Positions 61,601 to 63,963 are shown, counted from the stretch's first letter. The stretch is 64,000 nucleotides of DNA from Adiantum capillus-veneris (GCA_014529385.2 CM043971.1:58704209-58768208), one strand, 5' to 3'. Notes: generated by a model from the sequence alone, not told the origin. Translations and numbers: made by a program.

Positions 61601-63678
61601 TCTTCTTTTGCCTCATCAACTTGTTGACTTGTTGCAGTAGGAACCTTTTATCATCCCTAGTAAAGTTTGGTTAGCTATTAATCATGTATGTCTTTCACAT
61701 ATGGAGGATCTTTTGTATACTTGAGAAGTCAACTGGCACAAAATTTAACTTGCATCTATCGCCGAAAACCTGCAAGATTTGGATCCTCTGTCAAAGACCC
61801 ATTAAGTTGAGCCTCCAACTCATTCTTGGCTTGCCTTTCATCATTCGCATCCCAGTTCAGTTCGGGTACAGTATCTCTTTGTACTGTCGCTGGGTTACTC
61901 CCATGTTCTTTGTCTAATTCACTGCTAGAATCCATGGTATGTGCTTTAAAAAGTTGGACTAGATCCTCTGTAGAAGAAGAATCGTTTGAAGTTCTAATAA
62001 CACTGTAACCAGCAAGCCACTGGTGAGGCTCTCAATCAACAGCAAACACGCGAACACGACTGAAAAGTGATCACACTTAACTTGAAAACCAGCTGAAGGC
62101 AACATACAAAGTGGCATATTTTCACTTCCAGATGCACTCGCCCCAAAGTTTGGCATCCCTTTCGATACTTAATTCTATTTTAAAATCCACAGAGCATAAC
62201 TGCCAGGTAGCTCACTTTGCAAATGTATGCACAGATCTGCTGAGTGGCCCTCTAGGCTCATATCTAAAGGCATTGGTTACAAAAGCACTTATTTAAAAGC
62301 TCCGTGCCCTCAAGAGCACCTCTTACTAAAAACAAGTCGCCCCCAAAAGCCTGATAAGTCAAGTGCTTTCATAATAGCCAGACACATTAGCTGTCGCATG
62401 GCTTGTTACGTCAGCACGTCCGTACTGCCACATGTCCCACAAATCATGGCACGAATCCTGCCGCATTTCACATGTGCTGGGCTTTAGACTCGGGTCCTTT
62501 GCTCTATCCTTGCTCTGTCCAATCAGGTCGTGGTCATGCCACGTCATCTTTTGTGACACCTCCAATTTCAGTCTCAGTCCGGAGTCGGCACCTCACTACT
62601 CTTGGTTGGCCAATGCCCTGAATTATACCTTGTGTCTGAGTCTTGGTCTGGAGCTGGGTGTGTTGCCAGCCATTCTTCAGTCTTGATTATGGTCTTGTAG
62701 TCAATTCAGCAAGTGTGATATCTTCCAAGTTCTGTGTTCATCTTGTGATCTCAAAGCTATACCGATATCTTAATCTTTCTATTGTGTTGTGTGTACCTCT
62801 AGTACCTTACTATTTGCACTACACCTTGTGAGTGTGTGAGGTTGCAGCATACTGCACAGAGGTAACCCCTCATCATAGAGAGCACACAATACTCACTGTT
62901 GTGCTACACGGTTGCAACTGTTTAGGGTTGCTTTTAGTGGGTGAGGGGTTTTGCATGAGTAGCCTTGTAATTTTGGCATTTATAGAGTGCAAAAGTTCTT
63001 CGTGCAGACTCTCAGACTTAGTACAATGTGTGTGCAAGTTCTTCATCAGGGCTAGCGGTTGTTTACTGAGTGCAGAAGCTCTGAACCTGTAGGGTATCAA
63101 ACTCAGTACAATGTGTGTGCAAGTTTGATCAAACTTGATTCTAATTACTTTTTGTATCTTAGAAGTGCACTGCAAACCATGTGGAAGATCCTTAAATTTC
63201 AATGTACATTGTAAATGTCAAATGAATCATGAAAGTGTGCAGTACGACATGGGACATGTGTGGATAATTGAAAGTGGCTAATGTTCTTCCTCATTTTTTG
63301 ATTGTGTGTGGTGGACTCTAGATAAAATATGTTATCCACGTACTAGTAATTGTTCTCCTAGTCTCTAAGTCTCCAAGTGATGATGTGGGTGGATATGTTC
63401 TCCAAATAAATATGGTGGATATGAATCTTGTACATCTCAAGCAAAAAATATAGTGTGATGTATTGAAGCACAAGGTGTGTGATTCTCCTTTCTTCATTGT
63501 GTGAACAAGGTTTCCTGGTTGTTTGCATAAACAGTTATCGTCCATTGAGATTTGTCATTTGCAAGTATCTACATCAGCAAGCAAGGAGATAGACTTCCCT
63601 TTACAAGAGGGTGTGGCCATCATTATAGCTGGAGAGTGGATATCGAACATGGCTTGTCTCTTGACATGGCCTCACCTG
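9327..63678 (+). CDS. Host gene: DDB1/CPSF-A/SF3B3-superfamily protein, 10 exons, partial
   Basis: Ten exons join with GT-AG borders and consistent phases into 1731 nt (577 codons), all open. From memory of the family, the product aligns in order with the propeller-A to early propeller-B part of DDB1: a VVLSSNR-to-GPWK segment (DDB1 YQD...KGPWK), PPKIGVLAISSTSVTF (GG.LIIG.ESITY), QLLLACGNVVNGTLRK (QLVTCSGAFKEGSLRI), DLPTVIPIKLP (DLPGIKGLWPL), VQVTSNSVRVL (IQITSASVRLV), PLVSEWSPP (ALVSEWKEP) and IEICHLQV (HEVACLDI). DDB1-type proteins are WD40-like triple-propeller scaffolds in ubiquitin ligase, splicing or 3'-processing complexes. The subfamily is uncertain: the NRGLNQNLLSLE stretch looks nearer the Arabidopsis AT3G11960-like group than canonical DDB1. 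The N-terminal exons and the C-terminal half lie outside the window or were not recognised. Confidence 0.75.
9832..9916 (+). CDS. Host gene exon 2
   Basis: Acceptor TCTCCTTTCAG, donor AATAAG before GTAATG. Entered in phase 1 it reads LNQNLLSLECWVVDLSINQL followed by RPGPWKI. The GPWK ending is shared with DDB1 proteins. The intron before it is 168 nt. The other frame gives a tempting but stop-containing FESELAVFGVLGG; phase continuity excludes it. Confidence 0.75.
10041..10269 (+). CDS. Host gene exon 3
   Basis: Acceptor GAAGATCAG, donor CTCATTG before GTAAGA (near-consensus). It encodes NLHPTTRLLVPWAF, ILPPKIGVLAISSTSVTF and SSLVISLQGLPICYEI. This matches the position of the I-P-x-P...GG-x-LIIG-x-x-x-ITY blade of DDB1/CPSF160. 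Intron 2 is 124 nt. It ends in phase 0. Confidence 0.75.
10363..10467 (+). CDS. Host gene exon 4
   Basis: Reads VIADSSSMLYIIDVRD to CVYPLSVAQ, matching the LLGD..GRLFMLLL strand of DDB1, and ends GCTCAG before GTTAGT. The acceptor (AATGTGAAG) is weak. The 93-nt stretch between exons 3 and 4 is itself open and in frame, so exons 3 and 4 may form one exon. The 32-kb intron follows. Confidence 0.65.
10468..11513. other. Start of the 32-kb intron, no gene recognised
   Basis: Holds no protein I recognise on either strand. There is a short GA run near 10940-10953 and an ordinary AT-rich background. It forms the first kilobase of the intron that runs to 42510. Confidence 0.5.
11514..12375 (-). mobile_element. 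LINE-B 3' end (zf-RVT-like C-terminus)
   Basis: Minus-strand protein 12391-11666 carries LGEWFWWDFFAS, EFLVDFWEHLW and a WELICSLTLWVIWRAHC segment, the tryptophan-rich C-terminal region of plant LINE ORF2. Downstream of the stop is a short tail with a GCCCATCGGGC palindrome and an A-rich end (T-rich on the plus strand). A second copy of this tail is at 45943-46800. At its right edge it meets a plus-strand LINE-B ORF1 head-on. Confidence 0.75.
12507..13391 (+). pseudogene. LINE-B ORF1, CCHC zinc-knuckle RNA-binding protein
   Basis: The N-terminal part matches plant LINE ORF1 (ATWWDVLVEE, ISICFPGLRREYLPLL, GGWFRQSVEYSGLP). A CCHC knuckle CFICRQMGHFAKAC follows, then a long Pro/Gln/Ser tail encoded by CCN runs that include a 19-C homopolymer (13263-13281). 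A homologous minus-strand ORF1 lies at 54840-55450. ORF1 would coat the LINE RNA. A frame change separates it from the ORF1 C-terminal part at 13577-14056. Confidence 0.8.
13577..14056 (+). pseudogene. LINE-B ORF1 C-terminal part
   Basis: Encodes EALDLAVGFSFPLCGRTETE, later RHIVVYFFADTQ and a Ser/Arg-rich end (SRLSRGRSDADYSPSKPASK). The same protein is present on the minus strand at 15732-15283, showing that it is a real conserved part of the element. Its stop codon overlaps the ORF2 start as ATGA at 14053-14056. I recognise no domain. Confidence 0.6.
14053..14361 (+). pseudogene. LINE-B ORF2 start, endonuclease domain
   Basis: Begins MRIVSWNVQGLGG, the classic EEP N-terminus of plant LINE ORF2, then LLMLQEHHLSE (metal-binding Glu motif) and FWSAAFGPGGIQGGV. 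The piece ends after about 100 residues, before the catalytic GDFN motif. The minus-strand copy at 15278-14582 carries this segment plus GGDFNM. Confidence 0.8.
14365..15735 (-). mobile_element. LINE-B copy, minus strand (ORF1 end and endonuclease)
   Basis: ORF1 C-terminus lies at 15732-15283, and ORF2 starts at 15278 (MRIVSWNVQGLG). The endonuclease continues to about 14582 with LNIYAPNHA, WCIGGDFNMLEDPSDR (catalytic GDFN) and FSGFDRRVGRVNQSRID (S-x-ID region). Sequence continues degenerate to about 14365. Frame changes split the endonuclease. No RT is present in this piece. Confidence 0.75.
15735..18240 (+). mobile_element. Ty3/gypsy pol fossil (RT end, RNase H, integrase)
   Basis: Plus strand. 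RT tail and RNase H-side motifs (RLKLNPNKCHFL, AEAFAYLKKRLTKAPILV, LTDASQLAVGAML), an H-rich protease-resistant linker region around 16900-17300, and an integrase core (IDYATKWAEV, ITSDRGSHFVN, YYPRANGQAESTN) with WAYQTSFKATTNHTPFQL. Part of the RT/RNase H stretch occurs twice head to tail. No LTR is recognisable. It is clearly a fossil with many breaks. Confidence 0.85.
17396..17950 (+). pseudogene. gypsy integrase core fragment
   Basis: Encodes the catalytic core of a Ty3-type integrase. VAIDYATKWAEV holds the first Asp, TSDRGSHFVNE the second, and PRANGQAESTNKVL the Glu. A typical AYQTSFKATTNHTPFQLAF follows. It lies downstream of RNase H in the usual Ty3 order. Fossil. Confidence 0.85.
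18241..19290. other. Non-coding stretch with GCCTCGCCCTC-type low complexity
   Basis: No gene recognised. 18640-18780 is built of loosely repeated CTCGCC/GGCCTCGCCCTC words. The remainder is AT-rich and probably 3' sequence of the preceding gypsy fossil or 5' sequence of the element at 19294. Confidence 0.5.
19294..20301 (+). pseudogene. Unfamiliar element protein, N-terminal and middle part
   Basis: Begins MVRTRNREQ with an acidic Ser-rich leader, then a conserved helical region with LQNLAQTDF, PKLNGITLTVEDIGHAMG and a LYSILQYYFLLRVPER segment. A basic segment (QDREKRFRTQRKGKAE) and a Lys-rich tail follow. Copy 2 keeps the same landmarks (QNLAKADL, PKLND, TVDDLGKAMG, KRFQTQRKAKAEAFNC). I do not recognise the family; a capsid-like role is a guess from position. 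Fossil. Confidence 0.5.
20298..21431 (+). pseudogene. Unfamiliar element protein, C-terminal part
   Basis: 377-residue open stretch. It has a Ser/Thr-rich start, then a region predicted helical and coiled coil (ADRLLDADKRAISTIIDAAI, then RIRILTQQVHDLKHIVRTQQ), a single CPSCAKYQ motif and a long Pro/Ser/His-rich tail that runs into the LTR. Copy 2 retains the helical part (TKALSTLEGTH, RRLKAQVTDVKAVVRG). No enzyme motif is visible. Confidence 0.5.
21377..21939 (+). repeat. Family-B LTR, plus orientation
   Basis: About 563 bp beginning TCTAGCAGGC (TGTAGC in sister copies) and ending CGCGCTACA. It carries a TATA-like GTATATATGAG at about 21598 and a conserved CACATTGCACTGAGGAGC block near the 3' end. 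Aligns over its length with 5354-5936, 31633-32191 and 54264-54834. Confidence 0.8.
21990..22200 (+). pseudogene. copia gag C-terminus with zinc knuckle
   Basis: Encodes CFKCGKEGHIAKEC, a textbook CCHC knuckle, followed by a second C-x2-C (CSICGKKSHPP) and a Lys/Gln-rich tail. It directly follows the LTR end at 21939. Fossil. Confidence 0.75.
22201..22890. other. Degenerate stretch inside the copia fossil
   Basis: No protein recognised. It lies between the gag knuckle and the protease region of the copia fossil and probably holds decayed element sequence or foreign filler. TTGGAGATGGTCT-like short words repeat near 22330-22385. Confidence 0.4.
22900..23472 (+). pseudogene. copia protease and GAG-pre-integrase region
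   Basis: WLLETGAIDHMIHHYEW is a copia-type retropepsin start. Then VYYVLGLAKNLISSGEL, a hallmark of copia protease ends, and TWHYHLGHTSNHIIQ and CEACALTKARQLPF of the GAG-pre-integrase zinc-binding domain. The reading is interrupted where LINE-C begins. Fossil. Confidence 0.8.
23473..23487. repeat. Target-site duplication, left copy (LINE-C nest)
   Basis: TTTCTTTGCACTCAC; the right copy at 35957-35971 is TTTCTTCGCACTCAC (14 of 15 match). Direct repeats of 10-20 bp are typical of LINE insertion. Confidence 0.8.
23521..24311 (-). pseudogene. LINE-C ORF2 C-terminus (zf-RVT)
   Basis: KSDLWWRKLLFALWKSHLPL, KERLFLWQCLLGVLPVG, ARYIRPSSCVRCSTAEENIC and HLLWDC form the C-x2-C...H-x-x-x-W-x-C zinc-binding zf-RVT domain that ends plant LINE ORF2 proteins. 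The protein ends GFPRFEVSR, encoded inside the conserved 3' hairpin of the element. Confidence 0.8.
24554..27217 (-). pseudogene. LINE-C reverse transcriptase region
   Basis: RT motifs on the minus strand: ALGHWRSPGWDGLTVEF, LSWKEGLLKLLPK, RPITLMPVIYKILAKML, QVDIEKAFDTVQWDF (catalytic Asp), GCSVKQGCPLSALLYAI and AYTDDSLFMP, at the place of the usual Y/FADD box. Upstream is the linker between EEP and RT. The sequence repeats around 25911-26412 because of a tandem duplication, and several frame shifts are present. Confidence 0.85.
25911..26412. repeat. 251-bp tandem duplication inside LINE-C copy 1
   Basis: The unit starting AAGCAATGGAAGTTCAAG occurs at 25911 and again at 26162. The two units differ by a few substitutions and a short deletion. 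LINE-C copy 2 has only one unit (around 32570-32830), so the duplication arose in copy 1. Confidence 0.85.
27420..27660 (-). pseudogene. LINE-C ORF2 start, endonuclease domain
   Basis: CIKCITYNVRGLCNLDKWRL then VDIVVLQEHNQHDF: the EEP N-terminus with the N and E metal-site motifs. It is degenerate towards the RT side. The matching segment of copy 2 is at 34084-33851. Confidence 0.75.
27780..28900 (-). pseudogene. LINE-C ORF1, CCHC protein (copy 1)
   Basis: Encodes DSGDPWVGKRPFKLKWGKFA directly before a CCHC knuckle CFRCGRFGHMQSEC, and a Lys/Asn/Val-rich tail with KNKNPQSVDVGNVNAGKGK-like repeats. The N-terminal part is at 28900-28709 (ARKAWNGQAPALEVRI). It is the usual plant LINE ORF1 nucleic-acid chaperone type. 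Broken once or twice between the two parts. Copy 2 is at 35354-34251. Confidence 0.8.
29391..29640 (-). mobile_element. Short LINE 3'-end insert between the two LINE-C copies
   Basis: Starts with a T-run and GGAATCACTAATGGG, then the AAACCTC-AAAAC-GAGG hairpin words and AACCCA shared with LINE-C tails, but the body differs. It is a strongly 5'-truncated insertion of a related LINE, about 250 bp. Confidence 0.65.
31628..32196. repeat. 5-bp target-site duplication around the solo LTR
   Basis: CCAAA at 31628-31632 and CTAAA at 32192-32196 flank the solo LTR. The homologous site in LINE-C copy 1 (about 25520) reads straight through as GGACCAAACCCTAGG, an empty-site control within the same window. 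Confidence 0.85.
31633..32191 (-). repeat. Family-B solo LTR
   Basis: 559 bp with TGTAGC...GCTACA ends, in minus orientation, no internal sequence on either side, and a 5-bp duplication. Matches the LTRs at 5354-5936, 21377-21939 and 54264-54834. It is the product of LTR-LTR recombination after insertion into LINE-C copy 2. Confidence 0.9.
32035..33623 (-). pseudogene. LINE-C copy 2 RT region
   Basis: ALGRWWFPGWDGLTVEFFL, LSWKEGLLKLLPKQALCEQF, RPITLMSVVYKILAKML and QVDIEKVFDTVQWDFI show the N-terminal half of the RT. The YADD-bearing half lies on the other side of the solo LTR near 31400-31560. The linker carries KLARW and QRLQKLADLRPLSNSKMSKL. Several frame shifts. Confidence 0.8.
34251..35354 (-). 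pseudogene. LINE-C ORF1, CCHC protein (copy 2)
   Basis: N-terminal ARKAWNGQTPALEVRI and a PWALTKDYQSLIRRKCHVWA region, then DPWVGKRPFKLKWEKFA and a CCHC knuckle CFRCSKYGHMQSEC, then a Lys/Asn-rich tail. It is longer and better preserved than copy 1, with breaks near 34540 and 35030-35070. Confidence 0.8.
35957..35971. repeat. Target-site duplication, right copy (LINE-C nest)
   Basis: TTTCTTCGCACTCAC, partner of 23473-23487. Copia integrase sequence resumes right after it. Confidence 0.8.
35972..36500 (+). pseudogene. copia integrase region
   Basis: GHKYFSHFLDEYSRYTYIYFL is the copia integrase start around the first catalytic Asp. HSRMAWPKERTAHL is followed in another frame by AMLEHAQLAPSYWEEAVSIA, the typical end of the copia integrase core. 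Fossil with several breaks. Confidence 0.75.
36501..37131 (+). pseudogene. copia integrase-to-RT linker
   Basis: Ser/Pro/Thr-rich frames with PASRVTFLGYCL, resembling the copia segment with KCVFLGY before RT. Low-complexity linker, degenerate. Confidence 0.5.
37132..37938. repeat. 16-bp target-site duplication around the LINE-C tail insert
   Basis: TCTCATGTGCACCAAC occurs at 37132-37147 and 37923-37938, immediately outside the LINE insert 37148-37922. Confidence 0.85.
37148..37922 (-). mobile_element. LINE-C family 5'-truncated insert (copy 3) with fold-back 5' end
   Basis: Begins with a T-run and the conserved hairpin tail. The minus-strand protein 37803-37174 is a zf-RVT domain (LSLKERVFLWRCLVGALPVG, HCPRCLESEETVPHLLWRC) ending GFPRFEVSHL. 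Only the last 0.7 kb of the LINE is present. The 5' side ends in a 58-nt inverted copy of the flanking target DNA (37856-37913). Confidence 0.85.
37856..37979. repeat. 58-nt-armed inverted repeat at the LINE 5' junction
   Basis: Left arm 37856-37913 and right arm 37922-37979 are reverse complements with two mismatches, separated by 8 nt (TATCTTCT). The right arm is target sequence and the left arm is its inverted copy joined to the LINE 5' end. Confidence 0.95.
37923..38440 (+). repeat. 257-bp tandem duplication in the copia linker
   Basis: CTCATGTGCACCAACACCC begins at 37924 and again at 38181 with almost identical following sequence up to the CTTCTCC word. Some of the unit also occurs before the LINE insert at about 37060-37147. 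The unit contains the 80-nt segment that recurs at 44929. Confidence 0.9.
38490..39443 (+). pseudogene. copia reverse transcriptase region
   Basis: WQQAIHKELDALQAADFWDI and ARLVARGFTQRTRIDYFDTY are the N-terminal copia RT motifs. GSFLDDIPLIA resembles the YVDD box region, and KGPMTYFLGIEVIRDP and CQRKYISEIL follow. Fossil with several breaks. Confidence 0.85.
39700..40070 (+). pseudogene. copia RNase H region
   Basis: YTDATWASDDPYSLSTAAYV is the copia RNase H start (DADWA..D motif); GPVSWQTKRQ and, in another frame, ANKAAEVTLSSTEAEYV follow, the standard SSTEAEY motif. Fossil. Confidence 0.85.
40081..42510. other. End of the 32-kb intron: direct repeats, no gene
   Basis: AT-rich, with no recognisable protein. 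It contains a diverged direct repeat (40720-40845 and 41025-41150, sharing AACTTTTGGTT and CTCATTTGCAATCATATC) and a shorter one (about 41606-41645 and 41727-41767, sharing CATCATGGGGAAGTGG and GGGGGAGACGGGTAGACATA). Copia 3' LTR sequence may be hidden here but could not be shown. Confidence 0.5.
42511..42875 (+). CDS. Host gene exon 5
   Basis: Acceptor TGTTAAGCAG, donor GCGCAA before GTAGGT. In phase 0 it encodes VMQCLTFGRSFD, ILFVYGEGGDAHIFRL, SIAPVNDSLLIC and HQLLLACGNVVNGTLRK. This corresponds to the DDB1 stretch from ECLTYL...FVGSRLGDSQL to LGPIVD and QLVTCSG..EGSLRI. The Ser/Glu insert (NASKKETPQ) is in the variable loop. It ends in phase 2, and only exon 6 restores the frame. Confidence 0.8.
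42866..43021 (+). repeat. 78-bp tandem duplication covering the exon 5 splice donor
   Basis: The unit CCTTGCGCAAGTAGGTT... starts at 42866 and again at 42944 with about ten differences. Both units contain the same donor core GCGCAA/GTAGGT. The first is the one that preserves the reading frame. Confidence 0.85.
43022..44172. other. Intron 5, no gene recognised
   Basis: Part of the 1297-nt intron between exons 5 and 6. AT-rich, no recognisable transposon protein. Confidence 0.6.
44173..44221 (+). CDS. Host gene exon 6 (49-nt microexon)
   Basis: Acceptor GATTGTGTTTCAG, donor GATATACAG before GTTAGA. It completes the split codon of exon 5 and reads ATLAYRLIVAEVYDIQ, filling the gap between the NGTLRK and DLPTVIP motifs exactly where DDB1 has IIRNGIGIHEHAS. 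It is too short for ordinary ORF detection. The phase match (2 in, 0 out) is the main support. Confidence 0.7.
44326..44412 (+). CDS. Host gene exon 7
   Basis: Acceptor CGTGACTATGCAG, donor GTGCGG before GTGAGC. It encodes MDDLPTVIPIKLP and VDSILAVLSYGVR, paralleling DDB1 DLPGIKGLWPL and DDTLVLSF. It is preceded by a 104-nt intron and followed by the 12.1-kb intron. Confidence 0.75.
44413..45942. other. Start of the 12-kb intron, with one 80-nt filler copy
   Basis: No gene recognised. 44929-45008 is identical over 80 nt to 37934-38013 and 38191-38270. GA-rich sequence near 45680-45760 (GAGGAAGAGAAAGTGGAAG) is low complexity. Confidence 0.5.
44929..45008 (+). repeat. 80-nt perfect copy of a copia-linker segment
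   Basis: Begins CCAACACCCACCATGG and ends GCAAGTCTTCATCT; identical to 37934-38013 and 38191-38270. The flanks are unrelated, and no duplication of target DNA is obvious. Confidence 0.95.
45943..46805 (-). mobile_element. LINE-B 3' end, second copy
   Basis: Matches 11519-12200 from the tail words CCAAGAAAAAGATCCTTC and AAACTGC/AACCGC with a palindrome, through CCATCTAGG and the CTCCCAGCA..CTCTCTATC segment, to the GTGAGACCCTCCTCxTGCCAGTGA word. The C-terminal ORF2 protein is degenerate here, with many frame breaks, and an insertion near 46540-46720 relative to the first copy. Confidence 0.7.
47024..48450 (+). mobile_element. LTR-associated element with an unfamiliar protein (copy 2)
   Basis: Plus-strand remnants (47024-47200, 47270-47420, 47547-47852, 47889-48449) match copy 1 (19294-20800) in order: MVRT start, Ser-rich acidic leader, QNLAKADL...PKLND...TVDDLGKAMG, KRFQTQRKAKAEAFNC, and a C-terminal helix. 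It is followed by degraded Pro-rich sequence and a diverged LTR at about 49083-49625. Fossil with more breaks than copy 1. Confidence 0.6.
48451..49082. other. Degenerate Pro-rich tail of element copy 2
   Basis: Scraps such as FPMYPRPPSFGTYPAAYSW parallel the YPMYPPHGHYPHHTHG tail of copy 1, so this is the decayed C-terminal end running up to the LTR. Confidence 0.5.
49083..49625 (+). repeat. Diverged LTR of the unfamiliar element
   Basis: Opens AAGGCTACAGTGTCACTTGC like family-B LTRs. It has GTGGTCTAGTGGAC, GTGGCCAG.CTACCACCACC, a TATA-like TACTATATATATATG at about 49337 and, near the end, TATTGCACTCAGGAGC. It is clearly related to but distinct from the family-B LTR. Confidence 0.6.
49756..50277 (+). 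repeat. Family-B 5' LTR
   Basis: Matches 54312-54834 almost base for base, ending CCACGCTACA. Followed by AGTGCTCTCATTTTGGCGATC, the leader start that also borders the LTR at 5354. Confidence 0.9.
50646..52104 (+). pseudogene. Family-B gag
   Basis: Ser/Pro-rich N-terminus (GSTSSRSPSPVRLSP), a capsid-like helical region with KFPTFKGLSAEDADDHARRF and LVLFPSTLDGLADKSYNQF, and then after 51176 a second part with a coiled-coil stretch (REELEALKLQR-like). Zinc-binding motifs follow: CSSCRSPGHPPQDCPLCSYC and CHFCEKSGHEDKDC, then CYRCGDYGHYQSKC. The multiple knuckles support gag/nucleocapsid. Fossil. Confidence 0.8.
52190..53374 (+). pseudogene. Family-B retropepsin-like protease region
   Basis: 394-residue open stretch. 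VIVDGGSGINLMPEF is a D-G-G-type variant of the retropepsin D-[ST]-G active site, and FPLLIGRPWLRHTKALHDWG is the matching C-terminal G-x-PWL motif. The N-terminal 150 residues are a linker. In plant gypsy elements such a region is normally followed by RT; here it is followed by low-complexity DNA and the 3' LTR. Fossil. Confidence 0.8.
53515..53820 (+). repeat. Pyrimidine-rich CCCTCNCCCCTACC repeat
   Basis: About 300 nt almost free of purine runs, made of CCCTC, CACCCC and CGCCCCTACC words with variable spacing. The minus strand is G-rich in runs of three to five. Confidence 0.9.
53875..54263. other. Family-B 3' internal non-coding region
   Basis: No gene recognised. It ends with GCGGTCTTGTGGCGGGCAACC just before the 3' LTR, the element's polypurine-side border. 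Confidence 0.5.
54264..54834 (+). repeat. Family-B 3' LTR
   Basis: 571 bp, TGTAAGCAGG...CGCGCTACA, matching the 5' LTR and the three other family-B LTRs in this window. LINE-B sequence begins directly at 54835. Confidence 0.9.
54835..55860 (-). mobile_element. LINE-B ORF1 fragment, minus strand
   Basis: The minus-strand protein shares ADLPISICFPGLRREYLPLL, VEYSGLPNQCLICRQMGH and LTKACPRRRPRPT with LINE-B ORF1 at 12507 on the plus strand, including the CCHC knuckle CLICRQMGHLTKAC. Upstream (55850-55570) is a Pro-rich leader and a 35-G run. Two or three frame shifts. The family-B gypsy element abuts it at 54834/54835. Confidence 0.75.
55581..55615. repeat. Poly(G) tract of 35 nt
   Basis: 35 consecutive G preceded by eight A, inside the Pro-rich leader region of the minus-strand LINE-B copy and inside the 12-kb host intron. 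Confidence 0.95.
55901..56180 (+). repeat. Three-unit tandem repeat with telomere-like core
   Basis: Units of about 80-100 bp start at about 55901, 55983 and 56082. Each contains TTTCTTGTxTTATT, TATGAGTTTGAAG, then TTTAGGGTTTA(A/G)GG, and TTTTCxTT. The core is one and a half plant telomere repeats (TTTAGGG). Confidence 0.85.
56503..56622 (+). CDS. Host gene exon 8
   Basis: Acceptor CTGGTCTTACAG, donor TTGTCCAG before GTTGTT. It encodes DASQLVEFTETGTSSCFMEG and FDSEHHTLAVAYFHDRYLVQ, paralleling the DDB1 EEVEETELMGF..DQQTFFCGNVAHQQLIQ stretch. Phase 0 at both ends. Starts directly after the 12.1-kb intron. Confidence 0.8.
56737..56946 (+). CDS. Host gene exon 9
   Basis: Acceptor GAGGGTTTTCAG. 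It encodes VTSNSVRVLRSGGPLVSEWS and LHPEGIVLAVKKNLYSIRVD. VTSNSVRVL and LVSEWSPP match DDB1 ITSASVRLV and LVSEWKEP one for one. The donor is TATCAT before GTAATT (phase 0, fits exon 10). A second candidate donor at 56954 (GTATGA) would leave phase 1 and require an unseen small exon. Confidence 0.8.
57140..58418 (-). mobile_element. Ty3/gypsy family-A fragment (protease and gag end)
   Basis: Minus-strand 57562-57209 reads MKAGLVPDFMGTPGD, RCRACNKVEALILFDIGVKA and MCDVLLGF, matching element A around 1100-1560. Further right, KHYGCGYVRHVLAKCPKKE is a decayed zinc-knuckle stretch. Between is G/C-mixed non-coding sequence (57600-58050) with repeated TGCCCTAxAGGTTT words. Fossil with several breaks. 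Confidence 0.7.
58419..58479. repeat. Perfect 21-bp inverted repeat at the LINE-A 5' junction
   Basis: Arms 58419-58439 and 58459-58479 are exact reverse complements (left arm GGAAAGCATGTG...GGCT) with a 19-nt loop. The right arm and loop are LINE-A sequence (compare 6550-6580), so the left arm is an inverted copy of the LINE's own end. Confidence 0.95.
58502..59227 (+). pseudogene. LINE-A ORF2, endonuclease end and linker
   Basis: MDYVMAQPSFIPCIQDFTVG and VDHALLTLSVSFQYS are the last EEP motifs (DYV and DH). RRHSGSMPQNSWYD is shared with the minus copy at 6130-6180. A TAG separates it from MRALLQRDLLLGVITYRQSP, the linker before RT. Confidence 0.8.
59224..59988 (+). pseudogene. LINE-A reverse transcriptase domain
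   Basis: DHDGLVAEHFIHARDMLVEV, TWRLSTIVPMFKAGD, GHASFRRGFSTLDQVLTLRA, SFVDFRKAFDMVPR (catalytic Asp), GVKQGYPLSPTLFGMYVDEV and LLLYADDIVLI (YADD box): all major LINE RT motifs, in order. One stop lies between the fingers and palm (59487). YADD and the FxxF..D motif are intact. Confidence 0.9.
60066..61301 (+). pseudogene. LINE-A ORF2 C-terminal region with zinc finger
   Basis: 411-residue open stretch. TLVASAMLYAVQIWGPSV is the usual post-RT 'A...YG.E.W'-type helix. Further on, DKRICRLCHLELETELHYIC-HC gives a C-x2-C...H-x3-C-H zinc-binding candidate, and a basic tail with ERQSQRQITDFFSLD follows. The part from 60066 to about 60190 is a shifted frame; real homology starts near LTRAYAALEGLERM. 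Confidence 0.8.
61536..62390. other. Intron 9 remainder, no gene recognised
   Basis: AT-rich, no recognisable protein or transposon domain on either strand. Confidence 0.5.
62390..62908 (+). repeat. Possible solo LTR (diverged, family-B-like)
   Basis: Ends CATAGAGAGCACACAATACT...GTGCTACA, which parallels the family-B LTR end GTAGAGAGCACGACACA...GCGCTACA. Upstream TGCACAGAGGTAACCCC parallels TGCACTGAGGAGCACCC, and a GTCTTGGTCTGGAGCTGGGTGTG word matches CCTGGGTTGGAGCTGAGTGTA. The start is unclear. Confidence 0.45.
62909..63534. other. Intron 9 end, no gene recognised
   Basis: Contains a short direct repeat (CTCAGACTTAGTACAATGTGTGTGCAAGTT near 63008 in part, and AACTCAGTACAATGTGTGTG near 63099), and otherwise no feature. 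It ends with the exon 10 acceptor. Confidence 0.5.
63535..63678 (+). CDS. Host gene exon 10
   Basis: Acceptor GCATAAACAG, donor CTCACCTG before GTGAGT (perfect plant donor). It encodes LSSIEICHLQVSTSASKEID and GVAIIIAGEWISNMACLLTW, paralleling DDB1 EHEVACLDISPL...LCAIGLWTDISARILKLP. Phase 0 at both ends. The gene continues beyond the window. Confidence 0.8.
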
Positions 63679-63879
63679 GTGAGTCTCTTGTTTTTACATT
63701 TATGTTTGAAGTTGATTAGTTCTCTCCTGCACCTCCTTCACTAGTTTGCATGCTGATCATTATACCATGAGGTTGGCAAAGATCAAGATCTCCTTAAATA
63801 TAAAATAAGGCTAAGTAATCCCATATTCTCTAGATAATACATGCTAATTAGCATGCAAAGATTCTAGCTTTGAAACGTG

Positions 63880-63963
63880 CTAGCATATCCAGTCTGCTTG
63901 CTAGCATATCCAGCCTGCTTGCTACCATACCTAGTATGCTTGCTAGCATATCCGGTATGCTTT
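63880..63963 (+). repeat. 21-bp tandem repeat, four units
   Basis: Units CTAGCATATCCAGTCTGCTT-G at 63880, 63901, 63922 and 63943 with 2-5 differences between them. Minisatellite in the intron after exon 10. Confidence 0.9.
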
